Shown here: positions 1 through 7,259 of the stretch, piece after piece | Layout of the letters: each line of letters begins with the position of its first letter | Numbering within the stretch: position 1 is the stretch's first letter | DNA from: JAYQPD01 sp046050105 | Lineage (GTDB): Bacteria; Patescibacteriota; Minisyncoccia; Phycocordibacterales; UBA918 | Length of the DNA: 16,044 nucleotides | Direction of reading: 5' to 3' | NCBI GenBank assembly: GCA_046050105.1 | Contig: JBJOQE010000066.1 | Location: 1-16,044 of the forward strand | The notes under the pieces: generated by a model | Database searches by the model: none | What the model saw: the letters and a program-made list of their open reading frames with translations, nothing else | Told to the model about the DNA's origin: nothing | Translations under genes and position numbers: made by a program

Positions 1-1839
1 AATTTTTGCAATATCCTCAGCACTCATGTCCTCGTGCTTCTCAAGTGCCTCGATGTGCTTGTCACTTAAGTGCATAGCAACATGCTCGTTCGAAAGCACT
101 TTTACCTTGAGTCCAGCACGCTCGTTGTCACTCATATCTTTCAAAGAGCCCGCAAGCGCCTTGATGGCATCACTTTGTTCAGTGGTAGGTACTGCGCCAC
201 TTGCATTAAGTTCTTTCATCACAGCTAGACCTGCTTCAACAGCATGTTCACGCTCATGCTCGCGTGCATGAGTAGCGTTATGCTGGTCGTATGAGCTCTT
301 AGCCTTGGCGGCGCTTTCCCAAGAATAACCGCCACCAAACGTAGAAGACTTACCAGCAGCTAAGGCTCCATGCACTGCAGCGTGTGCGCCGGAATGATAG
401 ATAACACTGTTGAGAAAACGCCCACTTTTACTTTGTGAGTCACGAGCACGTGCACTTTCGTATTTCTTGAGTAGTGCGCTTGAAGGTGCACCAATGCCCC
501 ATCTCCCTGCGAAACTTCCTGCGCCTCGTGCCATTGATTTGCCGAGTGAAAGTGCGCCTGCTGCACCATGTGCGCCAAACTTTTTGGCGATGATGAGGGA
601 GCCGATCATAAAGCCAATCACCATAATGAAGTTAACCATGGCGAGCGGGCTGCCTGTGGTTATGAATTGGTGAAGCGATTGATTCTGAAGTGCTGCAATA
701 TCAATGACACGAATTGATATCCATATCATCAAGAAGTAGGCAGGAGCAAAAATCGCCTGATTGATAAGCCTTCCCCACCAGTCGTGCGAAAGCTCCTCTG
801 TGTTGAGTTTGGGTAGAGCGCCACTCGCAAACGCTATAGGAGACAGCACAATAAGAAGTGTGAGTACCACGAAACGAACGGCAATAAGCACAGCTCCTGC
901 AATAAATACAAAGGAGGTAATAAGAAATACTATTGCAATCATTATAGAAAATGGCCAACTGAGCTCATTTACGGTGAAGGGGAACGCCATTGCTTGCGTT
1001 GCTCCCGTAGCCACCGCACTCGGGTCCATAAGAGAAAGCAGACCTAATTTCTCAAACATATACCACGCAATACCAAAGTTCTCTTGTTGTGTGGGTGAGC
1101 CTGCCACCATATTCATGTTTGCAAAAATAGTGAGTGCAGTCACATTTGCGATGTCGATTATCATCTTCGCAAAGAACATACTGAAGTTCACCAGAAGGGC
1201 GCCCTTGATGATGTTGGTGACACCGTGTTTCAACTTGTGGGTGTCGGCCTGAGCGATGGTCATGAAGGCAAGGTAGATCAGGCCGAAGACAAAGGTGAGG
1301 TTGACAATGTCTCGGATAACCTTCCATGCAGTGTTGAGGCCTGCGCCAACACCCTCCTTGGCACCTAAATAGGTGCCCATATTGAGCACAAAATGAGTGA
1401 TACTAGCGTTGAGCAGTGTGCCGGCATACCCCACGATCCCACTTGTTATGTAAATAAGGAAATAGCCGGTAGACCAAAATTCAGGGCTGGTGAAGCCGAG
1501 GGTCTCTGCTTTCTTTACAGGCTCTACAGAGGTGAACTGATTGATAAGTCCAGAACTATTTGTTTGCATACAGACTGGGTCATCCAAACCAAAACTCGAT
1601 TGCAAGAAGCTGCCTGGAGGGCATACACCGAAATCATTCTCCACAAATATTGATTCTCCGCCGTCAGGGCAGATTCTCTCTTCGCCTAGGAATTGGGGTG
1701 CTGTTCTCCCGTCCGAACACAAAAACGCGGCTTCAGTTCTTTGCACCAGAGAGGAGAAAAAAGCGAGCACGACCACTGAAATCATCAGCACATAAAGGGG
1801 TGCTGCCAATGCTCTTTTTTTTAATACCCGAGCAAACAT
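1..1839 (-). CDS. TrbL/VirB6-like polytopic membrane protein (3' end outside window)
   Basis: The reading frame is open from the ATG at 1839 to the left edge: 613 residues with no stop, so the C-terminus is missing. Residues 12-33 form a signal-like hydrophobic segment. A soluble segment of about 85 residues follows, with four cysteines (C41, C57, C73, C90). Hydrophobic segments then lie near 125-157, 178-196, 209-240, 297-336, 362-381 and 400-418. The segment holding LSPIAFA (332-338) and then a WWGRL motif (354-358) resembles the TrbL/VirB6 family, the inner-membrane channel component of type IV secretion. After 420 the chain is hydrophilic, Gly/Ala-rich, then charged and His/Glu-rich, probably a cytoplasmic tail. 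The start lies 3 bp after the stop of the upstream secreted-protein gene, so the two are surely co-transcribed. The family call is by topology and motif impression. The substrate (DNA, protein or pilin) cannot be told from sequence. Confidence 0.7.
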   Translation of the reverse strand, partial: MFARVLKKRALAAPLYVLMISVVVLAFFSSLVQRTEAAFLCSDGRTAPQFLGEERICPDGGESIFVENDFGVCPPGSFLQSSFGLDDPVCMQTNSSGLINQFTSVEPVKKAETLGFTSPEFWSTGYFLIYITSGIVGYAGTLLNASITHFVLNMGTYLGAKEGVGAGLNTAWKVIRDIVNLTFVFGLIYLAFMTIAQADTHKLKHGVTNIIKGALLVNFSMFFAKMIIDIANVTALTIFANMNMVAGSPTQQENFGIAWYMFEKLGLLSLMDPSAVATGATQAMAFPFTVNELSWPFSIMIAIVFLITSFVFIAGAVLIAVRFVVLTLLIVLSPIAFASGALPKLNTEELSHDWWGRLINQAIFAPAYFLMIWISIRVIDIAALQNQSLHQFITTGSPLAMVNFIMVIGFMIGSLIIAKKFGAHGAAGALSLGKSMARGAGSFAGRWGIGAPSSALLKKYESARARDSQSKSGRFLNSVIYHSGAHAAVHGALAAGKSSTFGGGYSWESAAKAKSSYDQHNATHAREHEREHAVEAGLAVMKELNASGAVPTTEQSDAIKALAGSLKDMSDNERAGLKVKVLSNEHVAMHLSDKHIEALEKHEDMSAEDIAKI

Positions 1840-1842
1840 ATT

Positions 1843-3228
1843 CTAATTACAACTATCCTCAGCCGCGGTTACCTCTTCCCTAAACTTGCTGACCACCTCC
1901 GCTATCTCAAACGTCTTCTCGGAAATGGCCGCGGTTGTGTGGAGCTTGCCGTCTTGCTGGAGTTGCTGGAATCCTTCTATGACCGCAATTTGCAACGTCT
2001 CATCCGATGCTTGGTCAAAGCTCTGTTTCATAAACACCAGTATGGAGACGGTTGAGCTCGCGGTGTGCATGGCCTTGGCGTACGTCTGTGCAGTGGTGAC
2101 AATGTCTTCCACAATCAATGTTGCCGCGGCACACGACAAACCAGCAGCGTCGAGTGCCACTTTCTCGAGGTCATCAATAGCCTTTTCGTGGAGCGCAGCA
2201 TACGACTCTTCGACCAAAATGGCATCAGTCAGGAATTTTGAGCTGCCACGAAACGCGGTGGTGGTGGCCTCGGCTTCCATCCGTGAGATATAGGAGGGCG
2301 CACCTCCCTGACTTTGTGACAGTCCCAATAAGCCGCCCACACCGGCAATGGCCTGCTTGCCGAGCTGCGAGAACAGTGCACCCACAATTTCATTTATGTC
2401 GTCAGCTTCAATGAGGACGCGGTCGCCCACGGTGAGAGAGAAGTTTAAGTATTCAGAAATAACATTCCCGGGGGTGACGATAAGACACTTGCCCGATGAG
2501 CAGTCTTTCATAGAAAGCAGACCATTCCCCACTTCCGCTTCGGTGCGGGCATTTTCTTGGCGTGCTTCTATTTCGTTTCTCATAGCACTGGCAGAAAACA
2601 CTGATGCACCATAGACGTTGTTGTAGGGGTTAGAGGTTATCTCAAACCAGCTTCGAAAGCCGTCTTGGTACGTGTTTTGCGCAAAGGTGCCGACGTTTGC
2701 CACCGCTTGTGAGATGGTGCACTGCGAGCGTTCTTGGAAACTTCGTGCACGCTTGTATGAAAGGTCGAGTATGACGCGCACGGGGAGTTGTAACGGTTGA
2801 CAGAGCTGGCTAAAGTTTTCTCCCGCTATGAATTCGGTGGCCACCTCATCGGCTGCTTGGAGGAAGTAATCTTCATAGTTGGTGATAAATGCAGGCTTGC
2901 CGTTAAAACCACTGTTGATCCAATCGATAGTGCCTCGCACGGTCTGCGCAAGTACCTTCTTGGCCAAGCTCCAGGCAATACCGTCGAGGGTGAGCTCTTT
3001 TAATTCCAGACTCGAAAGGAGTCCGGCCGTTATCACTGATTGCGCTGCGGTGATGGTGCTTTTTACCAAATTTGCACCAACTTCTGTCACCACGATGGCC
3101 TCAGCCTTTTTTGGTGTTGCAAGCATGCCGCCACCGAATACTGAAAACATGATGAATGCACCAATGAGCGTCCCGGTGAGGGTGTTCTTGGCATACATCT
3201 TAAAACATAAGAATGAGAACGTACTCAT
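1843..3228 (-). CDS. Secreted conserved protein next to TrbL-like gene, function unknown
   Basis: 461 residues. An N-terminal hydrophobic segment (about 17-37) is followed by KKAEA at 40-44, a likely signal-peptidase site, so the mature protein is probably exported. The body is largely helical, with a tryptophan-containing stretch (DWINSGFNGKPAF, from about residue 97), an NPYNNVYGASVF segment, and scattered cysteines. I recognise it only as a type seen beside TrbL-like genes in Parcubacteria. Its place directly before a VirB6/TrbL-like gene recalls TrbJ/VirB5-type secreted components, but I see no motif that proves this. The ATG at 3228 overlaps the upstream stop (ATGA), which favours this start and translational coupling. 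An internal ATG at 3195 would give a more typical signal peptide (MYAKNTLTG) but has no ribosome binding site either. The stop is 3 bp before the TrbL-like start. Confidence 0.75.
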   Translation of the reverse strand: MSTFSFLCFKMYAKNTLTGTLIGAFIMFSVFGGGMLATPKKAEAIVVTEVGANLVKSTITAAQSVITAGLLSSLELKELTLDGIAWSLAKKVLAQTVRGTIDWINSGFNGKPAFITNYEDYFLQAADEVATEFIAGENFSQLCQPLQLPVRVILDLSYKRARSFQERSQCTISQAVANVGTFAQNTYQDGFRSWFEITSNPYNNVYGASVFSASAMRNEIEARQENARTEAEVGNGLLSMKDCSSGKCLIVTPGNVISEYLNFSLTVGDRVLIEADDINEIVGALFSQLGKQAIAGVGGLLGLSQSQGGAPSYISRMEAEATTTAFRGSSKFLTDAILVEESYAALHEKAIDDLEKVALDAAGLSCAAATLIVEDIVTTAQTYAKAMHTASSTVSILVFMKQSFDQASDETLQIAVIEGFQQLQQDGKLHTTAAISEKTFEIAEVVSKFREEVTAAEDSCN

Positions 3229-4145
3229 GGTCGTATGCTAAAAAAGAAACTCCCAGGCTCATCGTTTTGATATACCGCACGTACGCCCTCAAGCTCTTTA
3301 CGGATACCTTCCACCGCCCTACCCAGCGCCTCCGCGTCGCTTAAGTACCGCTTGAAGCGCACATAGGAGACGAGCGGATCTTCAAACGTTTTTTCAAAAC
3401 CTACCACATCATCACGAATTGCGGTGAGTGCATTTAATAGCAAGAGATGTTCGTCTATAAGGGGTTCAGGCACAGAAACAGTACGCACGTCATCAATGAT
3501 GCGCTCGTACCCTTCGCGGATAATCGAAAGGTCTTTGAGGTATGAAGGATCGTCTTCGCTTAAGGCAGTACCTAAGAGGACCAACTCGGATTTAACATTC
3601 GCTGCTTTGTTTCCGTGGGTCAAAATCGGAAGCCCCACCGCGTTACCGTATGCGCGAATGGTGCCTTCGTCATAGGACTCGGTGATCACGATGTCCGCCC
3701 GCGTGAAAAGTGTGTCAACATTCAGTGATTTAAATTTACTGACTGAACCATCAAGAATGGCCTGCTTCTCAGAGTCACTTAAGTTTTTGCCGCCGTGAGC
3801 CCTCAGTACTTCCTCAAAGAATGACACGGCAAACTTCTCTGTTTCAGTATCTGCCACAAAGGGCGTGGTGGAGGGAGAGGCTAAAGAGGAGGTGGCACCG
3901 ACATCGCTCACCGTGGGGTTACTCCCGGCGAGTTCTTCAAACCAGTCGCGGAGGCCATCACCGTCTGAATCCTTTGTTTCTTGGTATTCACGAAGCGGTA
4001 AGGCGGCAACGAACGCACGAGGGTCTTCAAGATCGTTTGAAGCGGTGACGCTTGTGCGGAGCATAAAAGCACCGGCGACTATAGCACAACCAAGAAGGAG
4101 CGATGCTCCTACACGAAAACGACCTCCCCCAAGTTGGTGTCTCAC
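3225..4145 (-). CDS. Membrane-anchored protein with EF-hand-like calcium loop, function unknown
   Basis: 306 residues from a GTG start. A GGGGG run 4 bases upstream (about 4150-4154) acts as a plausible Shine-Dalgarno and decides the start. Residues 11-30 form one hydrophobic segment after a short basic N-terminus, consistent with an uncleaved anchor or signal peptide. Residues 59-70 (DSDGDGLRDWFE) match the 12-residue DxDxDGxxDxxE calcium-binding loop found in EF-hand, dockerin and thrombospondin type-3 repeats, so an extracellular Ca-binding site is likely. The remainder (about 100-306) is helical and acidic, without a recognisable enzyme motif. It follows rsmA by 19 bp and overlaps the secreted-protein gene by 4 bp, placing it in the same transcript as the TrbL-like gene. 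A structural role in an envelope complex is inference only. Confidence 0.75.
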   Translation of the reverse strand: MRHQLGGGRFRVGASLLLGCAIVAGAFMLRTSVTASNDLEDPRAFVAALPLREYQETKDSDGDGLRDWFEELAGSNPTVSDVGATSSLASPSTTPFVADTETEKFAVSFFEEVLRAHGGKNLSDSEKQAILDGSVSKFKSLNVDTLFTRADIVITESYDEGTIRAYGNAVGLPILTHGNKAANVKSELVLLGTALSEDDPSYLKDLSIIREGYERIIDDVRTVSVPEPLIDEHLLLLNALTAIRDDVVGFEKTFEDPLVSYVRFKRYLSDAEALGRAVEGIRKELEGVRAVYQNDEPGSFFFSIRP

Positions 4146-4164
4146 AGTACCCCCATTGTACCCC

Positions 4165-5010
4165 TTACCACAGCTCTTTTTCGTCGTTTTGTGTGGACAG
4201 TTTCAGCGTTTTTTGCAGTGTAGTACTCAGGCGAATCCAGTCTTGGATGTGGAGGTCTTCACCACGTACGGTGAGTGGCAGCTTAAGCGCTTCAAACACC
4301 GCACCAAGTGCCTGTTCCCCGTAGTACTGTTTGAGTAATCCAAAGAGCTGCTTGCGCCTTGAGCCAAAGCCAATACGGATCGTATCAAAGAAGGTTTCGT
4401 CTGAAAGTGAGCCAAGGCGACGGCGCGACACCGCCTCAATGGCAATAACTGCGGAATCCACTGCGGGAGGTGGGGTGAAACTCCCGCGTTTTACGGTGAA
4501 GCAGTAGGTGGGGTCGCCGTATACTTTGACCGACAGCGAGAGAAGTGACTCCTTCTCTGTTCTCGCAATACGCTCCGCCACCTCTTTTTGCACTAAAAAC
4601 ACTACCATGGTGGGCTGAATACGGCTTCCCAGTGCGATGCGGAACAATAGCCCAGAGATGTAGTACGGGATATTGGCAATAATTTTGAATGCGCCATCCC
4701 GAAGCCCGAGCGCTTCAAAGCCAAGCTCGCGAATGTCGCCATGGTGTAAAACGAGGCGTTTGCTAGCTATTTCGTTCCTAAAGCGTGCCTGAAGTTCAAA
4801 AATCGCTCTCTCATCCGCTTCCACAGCTATGACGCTGGCACCTAGTTCGAGGAGAGGAGCAGTGAGGTTTCCTGTGCCGGGGCCAATTTCGAGCACAATG
4901 TCGCCAGGAACGACCTTCCCCGCCTCGGCGATGCGCCTGGCGATAGCTTTGTCATTTAAAAAATGTTGCCCGAGTGATTTCTTTTTGTAGAAGTGTTCCA
5001 TGGTAGCCAT
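4165..5010 (-). CDS. rsmA: 16S rRNA (adenine(1518)-N6/adenine(1519)-N6)-dimethyltransferase RsmA (KsgA)
   Basis: 281 residues, near the usual family length. RsmA uses S-adenosylmethionine to dimethylate two adjacent adenines in the 3' hairpin of 16S rRNA late in small-subunit assembly. Visible motifs are KSLGQHFLND (11-20), the SAM-binding loop EIGPGTG (41-47), the acidic ribose-binding E64 in VEADE, GDI (91-93), the catalytic-site motif NIPYYIS (113-119, the family's NLPY motif with Ile for Leu), and FTPPPAVDSAV (178-188) in the substrate-binding region. The start may instead be the second Met at 5001 (MEHFYKKKSLGQ), a more typical N-terminus; neither has a clear ribosome binding site. It lies 33 bp after the helicase stop and 19 bp before the next gene, apparently in one operon. 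Confidence 0.95.
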   Translation of the reverse strand: MATMEHFYKKKSLGQHFLNDKAIARRIAEAGKVVPGDIVLEIGPGTGNLTAPLLELGASVIAVEADERAIFELQARFRNEIASKRLVLHHGDIRELGFEALGLRDGAFKIIANIPYYISGLLFRIALGSRIQPTMVVFLVQKEVAERIARTEKESLLSLSVKVYGDPTYCFTVKRGSFTPPPAVDSAVIAIEAVSRRRLGSLSDETFFDTIRIGFGSRRKQLFGLLKQYYGEQALGAVFEALKLPLTVRGEDLHIQDWIRLSTTLQKTLKLSTQNDEKELW

Positions 5011-5043
5011 TGTGGCAGGCAGCGCAGGTGCGGTGTGAAAATC

Positions 5044-6969
5044 CTAGTCGATGTTTATGGTTTTTTCATACCCCGATTCGGTAGGGTTTGCCGATACCAT
5101 AAGCTCATCGCCGATATCACGCAAGAAGGATGACGGCATATTGATGCGTTTTGAGCCAAAAATGGTGCGCATGCTTGAGAACGATAGGTACACACGTTTC
5201 TTTGCGCGGGTGAGCGCCACATAGAATAAGCGACGCTCCTCCTCCTCGTCTATCGCTTCAGTATCGAGGCGTTCATGGGGAAAAAGACCCTCCTCCATAC
5301 CGGTGATAAATACATGTTCAAACTCGAGCCCCTTTGATGCATGCACCGTCATGAGGCGTGCGGCAGGGCGTTCCTCCTCCAGTTCGTCTTGGTCGCTCTG
5401 AAGCGCAGCGTCCTCAAGCAGACGCTCGGCTGCAATCAAGGGCTCGTATTCGTCGTAGCGAATTGAGAGCGACACAAGTTCGCGAATGTTTTCGAGGCGC
5501 TCGAGACCTTCTTCACCATCATGACGCATGGCTTCTTCCATACCACTACGCTTCACAATAAGCTTGAGTGTTTCCGACATACGGTTCTTCCCTGCTGCCT
5601 CCCGTAGTTCAAGCATCATGGCGTCAAAGGCGGCTACGCGAGCGGCTGAAGCGCCACTGAGCTCATGTCGTTTGCCTTCGAGCACCTTGAGTACGGTCGC
5701 CTTACCAATACCTCGCGTCGGCTCATTGACCACGCGAGCGTAGTCGCCGGTGGATTCGGGATTCAGAGCAAGGCGCAAATAGGAGAGCACATCTTTGACC
5801 TCCTTGCGCTCAAAGAATTTAGTACCCAGCATCTGATACGGAATGTCAGAAGAGAGAAACGCCTCTTCAAGGACGCGCGACTGGAAGTTGGCGCGATAGA
5901 GGAGTGCAATTTCAGAGGGGTTGGTGCCCGAACGAATAAGCTCGCGTACACGCTTGGCTATGTGGTACGCCTCATCACTTTCACTCCACGCTGCATAGAG
6001 TTCTATAGGTTCGCCGTCTTCGTTTTTGGTAAACACTGTTTTTGGGATGCGGTTCTCGTTCTTTGCAATAATGGCATTGGACGCGGCGATAATGGTTTGC
6101 GTAGAACGGTAATTTTCCTCAAGGAGTACTATTTGGGCACCTTTAAAGTGGCGCTCAAACGAAAGAATATTGTTGAGGTCAGCGCCCCGCCATGAGTAGA
6201 TATTCTGGTCCACATCGCCCACAGCGCAAATATCACCCTTCTCACCGGCAAGGAGTCGTGCTATTTCGTATTGGATTTTGTTGGTGTCTTGGTATTCGTC
6301 GATATGGAGGTGGGTATAGCGCCGTCGATACTCTTCTAGTACAGGAGGGTGCTCGGCAAGAAGACGTTTGGTTTTGAGGAGGAGGTCATCAAAGTCAAGC
6401 GATTTGTCGCGTGTTAGCACTGCTTCGTATTTTTCCCACACCTCCGCGGCAACCTTTGCACCGTAGCTTTCAGCTTTGGCAGAAAATTCGCCCGCGGTGT
6501 AACCAGCACCCTTTTGTTTTGAGATCGTGCTCAACATTTTGCGAGGCTCAAATTGCTTAGGATCATATCCAGCACTACCCAGAGCCTCTTTGATAGCACG
6601 AATCGAGTCGGCGCGGTCGAGGATGACAAAATGGCGCGGAAGACCCAGACGCTCGTGCTGCTCGCGCAAAATGCGTACTCCAAATGCGTGGAAGGTAGTC
6701 ACGAGCGGCATGCTCCTCCCCTCCATGTCACCACCAGGGCGATTTTTAAGCAGTGCGTGGACGCGCTCGCGCATCTCTTTGGCGGCTTTGTTCGTAAAGG
6801 TGACGGCTAAAATACGTTCAGGAGCGATACCCGATTCTACGAGGCGCAGTATGCGGTGGGTGATGACGCGCGTTTTACCAGAACCAGCACCTGCAAGTAC
6901 GAGCACGGGCCCTTCGAGCGCTGCCACGGCCTCTTGTTGGCGGTCATTGAGACCAGATGATATAGACAC
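5044..6969 (-). CDS. pcrA: UvrD/PcrA-type superfamily 1A DNA helicase
   Basis: With the GTG at 6969 the product has 641 residues. All SF1A motifs are visible: Q-motif LNDRQQEAV (7-15), Walker A GAGSGKT (27-33), Ia TNKAAKEMRERV (59-70), II DEYQDTN (224-230), III GDVDQNIYSWRG (251-262), IV LEENYRST, V VHASKGLEFEHVF and VI RRLFYVALTRAKKR near the C-terminus. These enzymes unwind DNA 3'-5' in repair and replication restart. It is shorter than E. coli UvrD or Bacillus PcrA (about 720 residues), ending about 45 residues after motif VI, so the C-terminal RNA-polymerase-binding Tudor-like domain seems absent. The GTG start matches the family N-terminus but has no Shine-Dalgarno; a TATAGT lies 7 bases upstream, so a leaderless transcript is possible. 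The frame stays open to an ATG at 7212 with an excellent Shine-Dalgarno, which would add 81 residues. PcrA versus UvrD naming is arbitrary here. Confidence 0.93.
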   Translation of the reverse strand: MSISSGLNDRQQEAVAALEGPVLVLAGAGSGKTRVITHRILRLVESGIAPERILAVTFTNKAAKEMRERVHALLKNRPGGDMEGRSMPLVTTFHAFGVRILREQHERLGLPRHFVILDRADSIRAIKEALGSAGYDPKQFEPRKMLSTISKQKGAGYTAGEFSAKAESYGAKVAAEVWEKYEAVLTRDKSLDFDDLLLKTKRLLAEHPPVLEEYRRRYTHLHIDEYQDTNKIQYEIARLLAGEKGDICAVGDVDQNIYSWRGADLNNILSFERHFKGAQIVLLEENYRSTQTIIAASNAIIAKNENRIPKTVFTKNEDGEPIELYAAWSESDEAYHIAKRVRELIRSGTNPSEIALLYRANFQSRVLEEAFLSSDIPYQMLGTKFFERKEVKDVLSYLRLALNPESTGDYARVVNEPTRGIGKATVLKVLEGKRHELSGASAARVAAFDAMMLELREAAGKNRMSETLKLIVKRSGMEEAMRHDGEEGLERLENIRELVSLSIRYDEYEPLIAAERLLEDAALQSDQDELEEERPAARLMTVHASKGLEFEHVFITGMEEGLFPHERLDTEAIDEEEERRLFYVALTRAKKRVYLSFSSMRTIFGSKRINMPSSFLRDIGDELMVSANPTESGYEKTINID

Positions 6970-7113
6970 AAACGAAACTATACCACGGGCACCAAAAAGG
7001 CTTGTTGAAAACTGGAGGACAATAATGCTGTAAGTCAATACTGCATTATGTGGCTTATAATATAGCTCATAAGGGCACTGTGTATTGCATGTGGATAACG
7101 AAAGTTTGTCATA

Positions 7114-7141
7114 TTGACGCTCAAACCTCCTTCGGTATAGT
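7114..7141 (+). promoter_or_regulatory. Sigma-70-type promoter for M23 peptidase gene
   Basis: TTGACG (7114-7119), a 16-base spacer and TATAGT (7136-7141) match the -35/-10 consensus at 5 of 6 positions each. The predicted transcription start is near 7148, giving a leader of about 110 bases to the TTG at 7260 (or about 170 to the GTG at 7317). The element lies inside the possible 81-residue N-terminal extension of the helicase on the opposite strand, which argues mildly against that extension. Confidence 0.6.
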
Positions 7142-7183
7142 AGGAAGGTGTTCTGTCGTCTGTGCGGTAGGCATAGACACAGA

Positions 7184-7219
7184 AACAGCATTCCATGGCT
7201 CTGTTGAGCCATTTCTGTT
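7184..7219. repeat. Inverted repeat in the leader of the M23 gene
   Basis: ATGGCTC (7195-7201) and GAGCCAT (7206-7212) pair perfectly around a TGTT loop. An outer AACAG (7184-7188) pairs with CTGTT (7215-7219) across an asymmetric internal loop. A weaker hairpin, TCTGTG (7159-7164) with CACAGA (7178-7183), sits just before it. No T-run follows on either strand, so this is not an intrinsic terminator. On the minus strand the stem would contain the ATG at 7212 just after its Shine-Dalgarno, so it could occlude that start; on the plus strand it is part of the peptidase leader. Confidence 0.6.
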
Positions 7220-7259
7220 CCTCCTTTCGCTCACTGCATAGCGGCGCGTCCATAAAAAA

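Larger units (their letters stand above)
6970..7259. other. Divergent intergenic region between helicase and M23 peptidase genes
   Basis: 290 bp separate the two divergent genes. The stretch holds a plus-strand promoter (7114-7141), two inverted repeats (7159-7183 and 7184-7219), and two strong minus-strand Shine-Dalgarno sequences: AAAGGAGG, complement of 7220-7227, 7 bases before an ATG at 7212; and AAGGAGGT, complement of 7125-7132, 12 bases before an ATG at 7112. The first ATG is in frame with the helicase. The second opens a 25-codon frame ending at 7035. I see no tRNA, known riboswitch or recognisable ncRNA. A convincing minus-strand promoter is not visible, although a TTGACT (complement of 7033-7038) is present without a good -10 partner. 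Confidence 0.6.

Noticed and set aside
761..1883. Overlapping plus-strand frames of 86-163 codons opposite the TrbL-like gene
   Set aside because: They lie antisense to a continuous membrane-protein frame, encode low-complexity or unrecognisable peptides, and lack ribosome binding sites.
7035..7253. 72-codon minus-strand frame beginning near 7253
   Set aside because: It has no start signal of its own at its upstream end and its composition is not protein-like; only its last 25 codons have a Shine-Dalgarno, reported separately as weak.
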